DNA of 64,000 nt from Duganella sp. sic0402 (GTDB lineage Bacteria; Pseudomonadota; Gammaproteobacteria; Burkholderiales; Burkholderiaceae_D), in NCBI RefSeq assembly GCF_019219065.1, contig NZ_JAHUWK010000013.1, forward strand, positions 62,001-126,000. Reading direction: 5' to 3'. The position numbers and the translations under genes are program-made. The notes under the pieces are model-generated. The model made no database searches and was not told where the DNA came from. It was given only the letters and a program-made list of their open reading frames with translations. Shown in pieces: positions 43,559 through 52,478 of the stretch (its first letter is position 1; the number at the start of each line of letters is the position of its first letter).

Positions 43559-44824
43559 ATGGACATCAAGCAGTACATGGAACAACTGGGCCAGCAAGCG
43601 CGCAAGGCTGCGCGCGGCATGGCGCGTGCCGACACGGCGACACGCAACCGCGCACTGACGCTGATCGCCAATGCAATCGAACGCGACGCCGATGCGCTGC
43701 GCGCCGCCAATCAACTGGATATGGACGCTGCCGCCGCCAACGGCCTGGAACCGGCGATGCTGGACCGCCTGGCGCTGTCGGACAAGGCGATTGCCACCAT
43801 GATCGAAGGCCTGCGCCAGATCGTCGCACTGCCCGATCCGATTGGTGAAATCTCCGGCCTGAAATTCCGTCCGACTGGCATCCAGGTCGGCCAGATGCGC
43901 GTACCGCTGGGCGTGATCGGCATCATCTACGAATCGCGCCCGAACGTGACCGTGGATGCGGCCGGCCTGTGTATCAAGAGCGGCAACGCCACCATTCTGC
44001 GCGGCGGCTCGGAAGCGATCCACTGCAACCGCGCGCTGGCCAAGCTGGTCAAGGAGGGCCTGCAGGGCGCGGGCTTGCCGGCCGATGGCGTGCAAGTGGT
44101 GGACACCACCGACCGCGCCGCCGTGGGCGCGCTGATCACCATGCCGCAGTATGTGGATGTGATCGTGCCGCGCGGCGGCAAGAGCCTGATCGCACGGCTG
44201 ATGGCAGAAGCCACGGTGCCGATGATCAAACACCTGGACGGCATCTGCCACGTCTATATCGACGCCAAGGCCGACCTGAAGAAAGCGCTGGATATCGGCT
44301 TCAACGCCAAGTGCCATCGCTACGGCACCTGCAACACCATGGAAACGCTGCTGGTGGCGCGCGCGATTGCGCCGACGGTGCTGCCGGAACTGGCCAAACT
44401 GTATGCGGCCAAGGAAGTCGAGCTGCGCGCCGACGCGGAAGCGGCGGCGATCCTGGCCGGCTACCCGCATCTGGCGGCGGCCACGGAAGAAGACTGGTCC
44501 ACCGAATACCTGGCGGCGATTTTGTCGGTCAAGGTGGTGGAGGACATGGACGAGGCGATGGAACACATCAACACCTACTCGTCCAAGCACACGGAAGCGA
44601 TTATCACCGAAGACCATTCGGCGGCGATGCGCTTCCTGCGCGAAGTGGATTCGTCGTCGGTGATGGTCAACGCCTCGACGCGCTTTGCCGATGGTTTTGA
44701 GTACGGCCTGGGCGCGGAGATCGGCATCTCCAACGACAAGCTGCACGCACGCGGCCCGGTCGGACTGGAAGGCCTGACCTCGCTGAAATACGTGGTATTC
44801 GGCCACGGAGAAGTTCGACAATAA
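43559..44824 (+). CDS. proA: Gamma-glutamyl phosphate reductase
   Basis: Second enzyme of proline synthesis: reduces gamma-glutamyl phosphate to glutamate semialdehyde with NADPH. The 421 residues contain IGIIYESRPNVTVDAAGLCIKSGNA in two runs, GGSEAIHCNRAL, the catalytic Cys in HRYGTCNTMETLLV, and the C-terminal SSSVMVNASTRFADGFEYGLGAEIGIS segment in part. proB is not adjacent. Genes flank it with 16 and 9 nt. Confidence 0.96.
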   Translation: MDIKQYMEQLGQQARKAARGMARADTATRNRALTLIANAIERDADALRAANQLDMDAAAANGLEPAMLDRLALSDKAIATMIEGLRQIVALPDPIGEISGLKFRPTGIQVGQMRVPLGVIGIIYESRPNVTVDAAGLCIKSGNATILRGGSEAIHCNRALAKLVKEGLQGAGLPADGVQVVDTTDRAAVGALITMPQYVDVIVPRGGKSLIARLMAEATVPMIKHLDGICHVYIDAKADLKKALDIGFNAKCHRYGTCNTMETLLVARAIAPTVLPELAKLYAAKEVELRADAEAAAILAGYPHLAAATEEDWSTEYLAAILSVKVVEDMDEAMEHINTYSSKHTEAIITEDHSAAMRFLREVDSSSVMVNASTRFADGFEYGLGAEIGISNDKLHARGPVGLEGLTSLKYVVFGHGEVRQ

Positions 44825-44833
44825 AGGATCGTT

Positions 44834-45259
44834 ATGCTGTACCTCTGGACCAAAGCACTGCACATCTTCTTCGTCATCGCCTGGATGGCCGGCGTGTTCT
44901 ACCTGCCGCGCATCTTCGTTAATCTGGCGATGGAGACCGACAAGAACACCACCGCGCGCCTGCTGCTGATGGCGCGCAAGCTGTATCGCTTCTCGATGTG
45001 GATTGCAGTGTTTGCGGTGATCTTTGGTATCAGCCTGATTTATCAGCTGTATGGCTGGCACCTGCCAGGCGGCTGGCTGCACGCCAAGCTGACCCTGGTG
45101 GTGCTGCTGATCGGCTATCACCACGCGTGCGGCCCGCTGCTGAAAAAGTTTGAACGCGGTGAAAACAAACGTAGCCACAAGTGGTTCCGCGTATTTAACG
45201 AGGTGCCGGTATTCCTGATGCTGGGCATCATCATCTTTGTAGTAGTCAAGCCGTTCTGA
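44834..45259 (+). CDS. hemJ: HemJ-like protoporphyrinogen oxidase / CopD-family membrane protein
   Basis: A 141-residue integral membrane protein with four helices, of the UPF0093 group. The conserved N-terminal block is LWTKALHIFFVIAWMAGVFYLPR (His10); later come GWLHAKLTLVVLLIGYHH and FRVFNEVPVFLMLGIIIFVV. HemJ proteins oxidise protoporphyrinogen IX when HemG/HemY are absent and bind haem b through the conserved His. Annotation pipelines often call this CopD family. It is the last gene of the leuS operon; a terminator overlaps its stop codon. Confidence 0.8.
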   Translation: MLYLWTKALHIFFVIAWMAGVFYLPRIFVNLAMETDKNTTARLLLMARKLYRFSMWIAVFAVIFGISLIYQLYGWHLPGGWLHAKLTLVVLLIGYHHACGPLLKKFERGENKRSHKWFRVFNEVPVFLMLGIIIFVVVKPF

Positions 45260-45280
45260 CCGCAGAACGGATATTTTTTT
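45251..45280 (+). terminator. Strong Rho-independent terminator overlapping the hemJ stop codon
   Basis: CCGTTCTG (45251-45258), loop ACCG, CAGAACGG (45263-45270) form a perfect 8-bp stem followed by ATATTTTTTT. The left arm contains the last hemJ codons and the TGA, so coding sequence and terminator are fused. Confidence 0.9.
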
Positions 45281-45300
45281 AACGGACAAAAGGTACACCT

Positions 45301-46500
45301 ATGGCATCCTTCTTTTGCCCATGCCCGCGCGGCATGGAAGCGGCGTTAGCCGAAGAACTGCGCGAGATCGCGCAACAAAGCACCACCATGAAGGTGCACA
45401 ACGAAGTGCCTGGCGGCGTGCACGCCTCCGGCGAGCTGACCGACGCCTATCTGATGAATCTGCACTCGCGCATCGCGTCGCGCGTGCTGATGCGGATGGC
45501 GGTCGGCGGCTACAAGAACGAGAACGATATTTATGACCTGGTGCTGGAGCAGCCCTGGGAAGAGTGGTTCAGCTATGACCACACCATTCGCGTCGATCTC
45601 ACCGCCGTCAAGTCGCCGCTGAAAAGCCTGGAATTCACTACGCTGAAGATCAAGGACGCCATTTGCGACCGCTTCCTCGATCAGTATAAAAAACGTCCTT
45701 CGGTCGATACCAAGGAACCGGATATGCGTATCTTCGGCTTCGTCGATGCGCGTCAGTTCATTGTGTACCTGGATACTTCGGGCGAGGCGCTGTTCAAGCG
45801 CGGCTGGCGTACCGAGACCGGCGACGCACCGCTGCGCGAGAACCTGGCCGCCGGCCTGCTGCGCGTGGCTGGCTGGAAGCCGGGCATGCCGCTGTTTGAC
45901 CCGATGTGCGGTTCCGGCACCATCCTGTGCGAAGCGGCGCAGATGGTGCAGGGTGTGCCGCCTGGCGCGCGCCGCCGTTTCGCGTTCGAGAAGTTCCATG
46001 ATTTTGAAACCCAGGTGTGGCAGGACATGAAGGCTGCCATCAAGCCGAATCCGCTGCCGTCCGAGCCGACCATTTTCGGTTCTGATATTTCGGGCGATAT
46101 GGTGGCGATGGCGCGCCACAATCTGCGTAGCGCCGGCATTCTGTTTGATGTGCCGCTGAAGCAGATCGAAGCGCAGCAGGTGCAGGCGCCGACGACGCAG
46201 CCGGGGATTTTGCTGACCAATCCTCCGTACGGCGAGCGTATCGGCGTGCGCGGTGACAGCACCATGCCGCAGGATGAACTGGCCAATAGCTTCTACGCGG
46301 AGCTCAGCTCGACGCTGAAGCAGCGCTTTGCCGGCTGGACGGTGTATCTGTTCACGGCGGATCTGGGGGTGCCGAAGCTGCTGCGCTTGAAGGAATCGCG
46401 CAAGACGCCGTTCTTCAATGGTGCGCTGGAATGCCGTTTGTTCCGTTTCGATATGGTGGCCGGCTTCAACCGCCGTGAAGCCGCCAAGCCAAAAGAGTAA
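45301..46500 (+). CDS. THUMP-domain RNA methyltransferase (RlmL N-terminal-like)
   Basis: A 399-residue class I SAM methyltransferase. The first part (MASFFCPCPRGMEAALAEEL, VPGGVHASGELTDAYLMNLHSRIASRVLMRM) is the ferredoxin-like/THUMP RNA-binding region. The catalytic part has FDPMCGSGTILCEAAQM (SAM motif), IFGSDISGDMVAMARHN and ILLTNPPYGERIG (NPPY). It corresponds to the RlmL half (m2G2445 of 23S rRNA) of the fused E. coli RlmKL, without the RlmK half. It has its own transcription unit, judging by the terminator before it. Confidence 0.9.
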   Translation: MASFFCPCPRGMEAALAEELREIAQQSTTMKVHNEVPGGVHASGELTDAYLMNLHSRIASRVLMRMAVGGYKNENDIYDLVLEQPWEEWFSYDHTIRVDLTAVKSPLKSLEFTTLKIKDAICDRFLDQYKKRPSVDTKEPDMRIFGFVDARQFIVYLDTSGEALFKRGWRTETGDAPLRENLAAGLLRVAGWKPGMPLFDPMCGSGTILCEAAQMVQGVPPGARRRFAFEKFHDFETQVWQDMKAAIKPNPLPSEPTIFGSDISGDMVAMARHNLRSAGILFDVPLKQIEAQQVQAPTTQPGILLTNPPYGERIGVRGDSTMPQDELANSFYAELSSTLKQRFAGWTVYLFTADLGVPKLLRLKESRKTPFFNGALECRLFRFDMVAGFNRREAAKPKE

Positions 46501-46502
46501 AC

Positions 46503-46534
46503 CCCGTCGTTCCGGCGTGTGCCGGAATGACGGG
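46503..46534. repeat. Intergenic inverted repeat of the CCCGTCATTCCGGC type
   Basis: A 14-bp stem (46503-46516 with 46521-46534, GTGT loop, one G-T wobble) directly after the methyltransferase stop. There is no T tract. The arms resemble the mobile palindromic elements scattered between genes in many proteobacterial genomes. It may also act as a 3' transcript stabiliser. Confidence 0.65.
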
Positions 46535-46566
46535 AGAAGGTTCCGGGTTATTCTAAGGATACCGTT

Positions 46567-47850
46567 ATGCTGCCAACTCCTCCCGCCGACCTGCCCGACC
46601 AGGACATCGACCACGATGTCCCTCCCCCGGAACCCCCGCACCGCAAGCCACTCACCGCCGCAGCATTGGCGGTGATGCTGGCCGGCCTGTCGATGATCGG
46701 CCCGTTCTCCATCGACGCCTACCTGCCGGCCTTCCCCAATATCCAGGCCACGCTGCACGCCACGCCGCTGGAAGTGCAGCAAAGCCTGACCTTCTATATG
46801 CTGGCCTTCGCAGGCATGGTGCTGTGGCATGGCGCGCTGTCGGACGCCTTCGGCCGCCGCAACGTCATCCTGGTGTCGCTGGCCATGTTCGCCATCGGCA
46901 CGCTGGGCTGCGCGGCGGCGCACACTGTCCACTATCTGTGGGTATTCCGCATCATGCAGGGTGTCTCGGCCGGCGCCGGGGTGGTGGTGGGCCGCGCCAT
47001 CATCCGCGACCTGTATGAGGACGCCGCCGCCGCACGGCTGCTGTCGCTGGTGACCATGATTTTCTCGATCGCGCCAGCCATTGCGCCCATCCTCGGCGGC
47101 TGGATCGTCACGCTGTTCGACTGGCGCGCCATCTTTTTGTCGCTGCTGGCCTACAGTATTTTGCTGTTCATCTTCTGCTACCGCCGCCTGCCGGAGACGC
47201 TGCCGCCGGAAAAACGCCATCCGTTCAACCCGCGCTTCCTGGTGCGTAACTACGGCGACATCCTGCGCTCGCCGCTATTCCACCTGAAGACTGGAGTAGT
47301 GGCGCTGAACTTTGCCGGCCTGTTTATCTACATCGCGGCGGCCCCGGTGTTCCTGCCCGAGCAGCTGCATCTGGGCGCCTCGGAATTCGCCTGGCTGTTT
47401 ATTCCGTCGGTGAGCGGGATTTTCCTGGGGGCGCTGGCGGCCAACCGCATCGCTGGCAAAATCAGCTTCGCGCAGCAGATACGCATCGGTTTCTGCTTCC
47501 TGCTGGCCGCGTCGACGCTCAATCTGTTGTATCACAGCCTGCTGCCGCCGGCGCTGCCATGGACCGTGCTGCCGCTGCTGTTCTATACCTTCGGCATGTC
47601 GGTGGTGGCGCCAGGGGCGACGCTGCTGGCGCTCGACCTGTTTCCGCACATCCGTGGCACGGTGGCCTCAGTGCAGTCGTTCGCGGTGACGCTGCTGGGC
47701 GCCATTGTGGCAGGGGTGATCGCGCCCGTGCTATCACATTCGGCGCTGTGGCTAGCCGCAGGACAGATGGCATTTAGTGCCTCTGCTCTTGCTTTGTGGT
47801 TGACGTCGCGCCATTACCGGCGCATGCTAACGCGCTATCCAGACCGATAA
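46567..47850 (+). CDS. Bcr/CflA-family multidrug MFS exporter
   Basis: A 427-residue 12-helix inner-membrane proton antiporter. A Pro/Asp-rich cytoplasmic N-terminus leads into MLAGLSMIGPFSIDAYLPAFP, the typical first helix of Bcr/CflA with the acidic residue, then HGALSDAFGRRNVIL (MFS motif A), GVSAGAGVVVGRAIIRDLYE and MIFSIAPAIAPILGGWIV, the drug/proton antiporter motif C region. Substrates may be bicyclomycin- or phenicol-like compounds, but none can be assigned. Confidence 0.92.
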   Translation: MLPTPPADLPDQDIDHDVPPPEPPHRKPLTAAALAVMLAGLSMIGPFSIDAYLPAFPNIQATLHATPLEVQQSLTFYMLAFAGMVLWHGALSDAFGRRNVILVSLAMFAIGTLGCAAAHTVHYLWVFRIMQGVSAGAGVVVGRAIIRDLYEDAAAARLLSLVTMIFSIAPAIAPILGGWIVTLFDWRAIFLSLLAYSILLFIFCYRRLPETLPPEKRHPFNPRFLVRNYGDILRSPLFHLKTGVVALNFAGLFIYIAAAPVFLPEQLHLGASEFAWLFIPSVSGIFLGALAANRIAGKISFAQQIRIGFCFLLAASTLNLLYHSLLPPALPWTVLPLLFYTFGMSVVAPGATLLALDLFPHIRGTVASVQSFAVTLLGAIVAGVIAPVLSHSALWLAAGQMAFSASALALWLTSRHYRRMLTRYPDR

Positions 47851-47869
47851 TTATTAACGGCAGGAAATT

Positions 47870-47907
47870 GACTTAGTTGAGGAAGAAATTTTTCCTCGTG
47901 TTAAGTC
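47870..47907 (+). other. Two-tier hairpin upstream of the signalling operon
   Basis: GACTTA (47870-47875) pairs with TAAGTC (47902-47907), and within it GAGGAA (47879-47884) pairs with TTCCTC (47892-47897). It begins 20 nt after the MFS stop and may be its terminator. The downstream arm overlaps the region where a -35 would lie for an extended -10 (TGCTAAGAT at 47922-47930), so an operator role is also possible. Confidence 0.45.
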
Positions 47908-47992
47908 ATCATCACACTTTATGCTAAGATAATTTTTTGGCGGGAATTATTTTATGCCTGATCGCGCTGAAGCCCGCATAAAACCTAACGTT

Positions 47993-48019
47993 GACGGAAT
48001 TTTGCCGTTGAGTTCCGTC
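47993..48019 (+). promoter_or_regulatory. Inverted repeat in the leader of the HDOD kinase gene
   Basis: GACGGAA (47993-47999) and TTCCGTC (48013-48019) are perfectly complementary across 13 nt and end 24 nt before the start codon at 48044. It could be an RNA stem near the ribosome site or a protein site; no homologous element is known to me. Confidence 0.4.
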
Positions 48020-48043
48020 CTTGATTGATGTCTATTGGCGGCA

Positions 48044-50206
48044 ATGTTTGATACGATGCATCAACAATCTGACCACGATATTCGCAATCGACTTTTGATC
48101 GCCCGTCTGCCGGCCATGCCGCAGATCCTCATCAAGTTGATTGAGCACCTGCAAGCCGACGACGCCGGCATGCCGGAGCTGGCTGCCCTCATCGCCAAGG
48201 ACGCGGCCATGACCAGCAAGATCCTGACCGTCGCCAATAGCTCGGCCTACCATCGCAACCAGCGCACGGTCGGCCTGGAGCAGTCGCTGGTGTCGCTCGG
48301 CACCGACATGATCAAGACGCTGGTGATCAGCGAATCGGTATTCCAGACCTTTAACAGCTTCCCGCATTCGGCCAGCACCGACTTGCGCGGCTTCTGGAAA
48401 GGCTCGCTGACCACGGCCGTGATCGCGCGCGACGTGGCACGGCAGATGGAATACCCGCATGTGGAAGAAGCCTATCTGGCTGGCCTGCTGCACAACGTCG
48501 GCCGGCTGGCGCTGCTGGCCACTGCACCGAAAGAATACGCCTTCAACTTCACCGCGCGCGATGACGAAGACCTGTGTGCGGTCGAGCAGCGCACGCTGCA
48601 AATCACCCACTCGGAAGCGGGCGCCTGGCTGATCGAGCGCTGGAACCTGGATTCCTTCCTGGCCGACAGTGTGTTGTATCACCACGAGCCGATTACCCGC
48701 CTGGAAGCGGCGCATCCGCTGATCCGCATCGTGCGCCTGTCGCACCTGCTGTGCTGCCACGAAGACCAGGAGCAGGCCATCGAAGACGCGGCGCGCCTGT
48801 GCAACCTGGATGGCGAGAAGCTTGATCTGATTATCAAAAACGCCGCGCGGCAGGTGGAGAAGTCGGCCACCTATCTGGGCATCGACCTCGCCGGCGCCGA
48901 CGACATCGTCGCACCGGCCGCTTACGCGCCGCCGCTGGTCGATCCAGTGCAGCAGCGGCTGTCGGAAGAAGTACGCAACATCATGCTGGTGTCCGAAATG
49001 GGCCAGACCTTCGCCCGCCAGAACGGCGAAGCCAGCCTGCTGGAAGCCATCACCCGCTCGGCGCGCATCCTGTTCGACCTGGAAAACGCCGTGCTGCTGC
49101 TGGAGAATCCAACCGGCCACGCGCTGCATGGCATGGCTAGCGGCGATAACCAGCAGCGGCTGGCCGAATTCGTGATCCCGCTGAACAAGGGCGGGCCGGT
49201 AGCGCAGTCGGCGCTGGAGCGCAAGCTGGCTTATGTGAGCCGCGAAGGCCAGGCCCACAATGTGTCGGAAGAACAGCTGTTCCGCATCCTCGGCAGCGAC
49301 GGCATGGTGTGCCTGCCGCTGGTGGCCAATCAGCGCTGTCTCGGCGTGCTGATTGGCGGCGCGCCGGCGTGGCAGATGGCGGCGCTGCAAAAGCGCGAGC
49401 GCTTCCTGCAATCGTTCGGCACCCAGGCCGCCGCCTCGCTGGAAACGGCGATGAGCGAGCGTGGCCACGCCAAGCGCCAGATCGCGCATGTGGCGGAAGA
49501 ATACCGCGAAGCCTCGCGCCGCGTGGTGCATGAAGTGAACAACCCGCTGTCGATCATCAAGAACTATCTGTCGGTATTGGACAGCAAACTGGCGCGGCGC
49601 GAGCCGGTGGTCGGCGAGATGTCGATCCTGAACGAAGAGATCGACCGCGTCGGCCAGCTGATCAACGGCCTGGCCGATTTGCAGCCAACCGAAACCTCGC
49701 GCGTGACCGATGTGGCCAAGGTGGTCGATGACGTGCTGCGGCTGTTCCGCGCCACCGACTTCGTACCGGCCTCGGTGCAGATCGTGGTGCGCATGCAGGA
49801 GGAGCCGGCGGAAATCGACGGCGACGCCGATCTGCTCAAGCAGATCCTGGTGAACCTGATCAAGAACGCCATCGAGGCGCTGGGCGACGGCGGCAAAATT
49901 GAAATCGCCAATCGCGGCCACGTCAACCGCGAGCGCAAGCTGTATCTGGAACTGGTGGTGAGCGACACCGGTCCGGGTTTGTCGGCAGACGTGCTGGCCA
50001 ACCTGTTCTCTCCTGTGCGTAGCAGCAAGGAGGGCGCTCACCATGGCCTTGGACTGTCGATTGTCCATAGCCTGGTCAAGAAAATGCAAGGCCTGATTAC
50101 CTGCCGTTCCGGCAAAACGGGTACTACCTTTGAAATCCTGCTGCCCGCCAAGGGCAGTACCAGCCAAGTCGCCGGCGTGCAAACGCGGGTGATGGATTCC
50201 GCTTAA
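48044..50206 (+). CDS. Soluble HDOD-GAF sensor histidine kinase
   Basis: A 720-residue cytosolic kinase with no membrane helix. Residues about 10-205 form an HDOD domain (LPAMPQILIKLIEHLQADDAG, ILTVANSSAYHRN, AGLLHNVGRLALLA), followed by a linker and a GAF-like domain at about 300-455. HisKA has its phospho-acceptor in RRVVHEVNNPLSIIKNYL (His496). The ATPase domain shows NLIKNAIEAL (N box, near 604), SDTGPGLS (G1, near 641) and HHGLGLSIVHS (G2). The ATG at 48044 is preferred to the TTG at 48035. The response regulator gene follows after 4 nt, so it is the natural partner. Confidence 0.93.
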   Translation: MFDTMHQQSDHDIRNRLLIARLPAMPQILIKLIEHLQADDAGMPELAALIAKDAAMTSKILTVANSSAYHRNQRTVGLEQSLVSLGTDMIKTLVISESVFQTFNSFPHSASTDLRGFWKGSLTTAVIARDVARQMEYPHVEEAYLAGLLHNVGRLALLATAPKEYAFNFTARDDEDLCAVEQRTLQITHSEAGAWLIERWNLDSFLADSVLYHHEPITRLEAAHPLIRIVRLSHLLCCHEDQEQAIEDAARLCNLDGEKLDLIIKNAARQVEKSATYLGIDLAGADDIVAPAAYAPPLVDPVQQRLSEEVRNIMLVSEMGQTFARQNGEASLLEAITRSARILFDLENAVLLLENPTGHALHGMASGDNQQRLAEFVIPLNKGGPVAQSALERKLAYVSREGQAHNVSEEQLFRILGSDGMVCLPLVANQRCLGVLIGGAPAWQMAALQKRERFLQSFGTQAAASLETAMSERGHAKRQIAHVAEEYREASRRVVHEVNNPLSIIKNYLSVLDSKLARREPVVGEMSILNEEIDRVGQLINGLADLQPTETSRVTDVAKVVDDVLRLFRATDFVPASVQIVVRMQEEPAEIDGDADLLKQILVNLIKNAIEALGDGGKIEIANRGHVNRERKLYLELVVSDTGPGLSADVLANLFSPVRSSKEGAHHGLGLSIVHSLVKKMQGLITCRSGKTGTTFEILLPAKGSTSQVAGVQTRVMDSA

Positions 50207-50210
50207 GGCC

Positions 50211-52478
50211 ATGATGAACCTGAACTCTTTCGACCTAGCCCCCGTCGAACCTTTGTCCACCGATAACCGCCCCCGCCTTTTGCTTGTAGACGACGAACCG
50301 CGCCTGCTGTCGTCGCTCTACGAGCTGCTGCGCGACCGTGATTACCATCTGGTGACCGCAACCTGCGGCAGCGAGGCGCTGGCCCAGCTGACCAAGCTGA
50401 AATTCGATCTGATCCTGCTCGATCTCCGTCTGCCGGACATGAGCGGGCATGAGATCATGGACTATCTCAACGCCCGCGAAATCGACGGCGACGTGATCGT
50501 GATGAGCGGCGATGTCGGCATCGAAGCCGCCATCGGCGCCTTGAAGCGCGGCGCCTACGATTACCTGCGCAAGCCCTACAGCCGCGAGGAGCTGCTCAAG
50601 ACGGTGGAGAACGCGCTGCAAAAGCGCCGCCTGGCCATCGACAACGAGCGCATCGCCTCCCAGCTGGAAAACTCTGAGAAGATGTACCGCTACCTGGTGG
50701 ACTCGTCGCCGGACATCATCTACACGCTGAACCACGAAGGCAAGTTCACCTTTGTGAATGACCGCGTGCAGCAGCTGCTCGGCTTCACCCGCGAAGAGCT
50801 GATCGGCCGCCACTACTCGGTACTGGTGCACGATGAGGACCAGGAACGCGCGCGCTATGCTTTCAATGAGCGCCGTGTCGATGAGCGCGCGTCGCGCAAC
50901 GTCGAGCTGCGTTTGAAGTGCAATACCGGCGCCGGCGCCGGTGGCGGCATCGAGCGTACCTTCAACAACACGCTGATGACGATTTCGCTGAACGCCATCG
51001 GCATGCATGTGCCTGACCATGAGGTGCGCACGCGCGAGTTCTTCGGTACTTACGGCGTGGCGCGCGACATCACCGACCGCAAGCGCGCCGAGGAAGTCAT
51101 CTCCTATCAGGCTTATCACGACATCCTGACCGACCTGCCGAATCGCATGCTGTTCAAGGACCGGCTTGGCCTGGCCGTGATTCAGGCCAAGCGCAAACTG
51201 ACCGAGCTGGCGGTGATGTTCATCGACCTGGACCGCTTCAAGCTGGTCAATGATACGCTGGGCCATGTCAAGGGCGACGAGCTGCTGCAACAGGTGGCCT
51301 TGCGCTTGAAGGATTGCCTGCGTCGCGGCGATACGCTGGCGCGCCAGGGCGGCGATGAATTCACCATCGTGCTGCCGGAGCTGCGCGACCGTGAGGACGC
51401 CAAGTCGATTGCCGACAAATTCCTGGAAAGCCTGCAACGGCCGTTCGACCTGGATGGGCATGAGGTGCATATCTCGGCGTCGATTGGCATCGCGATTTAT
51501 CCGGGTGATGGCGAAACCATCGACGAGCTGCTGCGCCACGCCGACATCGCCATGTATCAGGTGAAGGCACTGGGCAAGAATGGCCACAGCTTCTATCACA
51601 ACTCGATGCTGGACGTGTCGCATCAGAAGATCGCGCTGGAACAGGCGCTGCGCAAGGCGCTGGAACACAACGAGCTGGAAATGTATTACCAGCCGCAGGT
51701 TGATGTGGCGACCGGCCGCATCATCGGCGCGGAAGGGCTGATGCGCTGGAACCATCCGCAGCGCGGCTTGCTGTCGGCTGGCGAGTTCCTGCCGTTCGCC
51801 GAAGAGAATGGCTTGATGCTGCCGATCTCCGACTGGATGCTGGGCGCGCTGTGCCGCGATCTGCTGCAATGGAACGCTGCAGGTGGCGAAGCGTTACGCC
51901 TGTCGTTGAACCTGTCGCCGCAATATCTGGACCGGGGCGATTTCTTCGAGAAGATGCGCGGCGCGCTGACGCGCTATGGCATTTCGCCGGCGCAGATCGA
52001 AGTCGAGATCACTGAGAACATCTGCATCCGCAATCCGCAGTATGCGATCGAACAGCTGAACAAGCTTTGCCAGCTGGGCGTGTCGGTGGCGATTGACGAT
52101 TTTGGGACTGGCTATTCGTCGCTGGCTTATCTGCACCGCTTCCCTATCCACACCATCAAGATTGACCAGTCCTTTGTCAAGGAGATCCATGACGAGAACA
52201 GCCACTATCCGGTGATCCTGGCGATCATTTCGATTGCGCGCGGGCTGGGGCTGCACCTGGTGGCGGAGGGCGTGGAGACGGAGATTCAGGCGCGGTATCT
52301 GGAGGCGAATGGCTGTACTACCATGCAGGGCTATCTGTACCATCGTCCGATTTCGCTGAGCAGCTTTATCGATGTGCTGCAGGAGCAGAATCATCGCTCT
52401 TCGTCGCCAATGACGGTGCTGCATGCGGTACCGGCGCCGGCTGAACATCCAGCGGAAAAGATTGCGATTCAGGCCTGA
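50211..52478 (+). CDS. Response regulator with PAS, GGDEF and EAL domains
   Basis: A 755-residue cyclic di-GMP enzyme. Receiver: acidic pocket VDDE (Asp27-28), phospho-acceptor Asp71 (LILLDLRLP), Lys121. A PAS domain spans about 155-290 (SSPDIIYTLNHEGKFTFVND). The GGDEF motif is intact at 380-384 (RQGGDEF), with an inhibitory I-site RRGD exactly five residues before. The EAL domain has AEGLMRW (Glu508; EGL instead of EAL), NLSPQYL, EITEN, DDFGTGYSSL, KIDQSF and VAEGVE, so the phosphodiesterase residues are kept. Both activities are possible. It is coupled to the Sel1 gene by a TGATG overlap. Confidence 0.95.
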   Translation: MMNLNSFDLAPVEPLSTDNRPRLLLVDDEPRLLSSLYELLRDRDYHLVTATCGSEALAQLTKLKFDLILLDLRLPDMSGHEIMDYLNAREIDGDVIVMSGDVGIEAAIGALKRGAYDYLRKPYSREELLKTVENALQKRRLAIDNERIASQLENSEKMYRYLVDSSPDIIYTLNHEGKFTFVNDRVQQLLGFTREELIGRHYSVLVHDEDQERARYAFNERRVDERASRNVELRLKCNTGAGAGGGIERTFNNTLMTISLNAIGMHVPDHEVRTREFFGTYGVARDITDRKRAEEVISYQAYHDILTDLPNRMLFKDRLGLAVIQAKRKLTELAVMFIDLDRFKLVNDTLGHVKGDELLQQVALRLKDCLRRGDTLARQGGDEFTIVLPELRDREDAKSIADKFLESLQRPFDLDGHEVHISASIGIAIYPGDGETIDELLRHADIAMYQVKALGKNGHSFYHNSMLDVSHQKIALEQALRKALEHNELEMYYQPQVDVATGRIIGAEGLMRWNHPQRGLLSAGEFLPFAEENGLMLPISDWMLGALCRDLLQWNAAGGEALRLSLNLSPQYLDRGDFFEKMRGALTRYGISPAQIEVEITENICIRNPQYAIEQLNKLCQLGVSVAIDDFGTGYSSLAYLHRFPIHTIKIDQSFVKEIHDENSHYPVILAIISIARGLGLHLVAEGVETEIQARYLEANGCTTMQGYLYHRPISLSSFIDVLQEQNHRSSSPMTVLHAVPAPAEHPAEKIAIQA

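Noticed and set aside
47938..47957. Sigma-54 promoter ahead of the HDOD kinase
   Set aside because: TGGC is present, but the next GC is about five bases too far away for the -24/-12 spacing.
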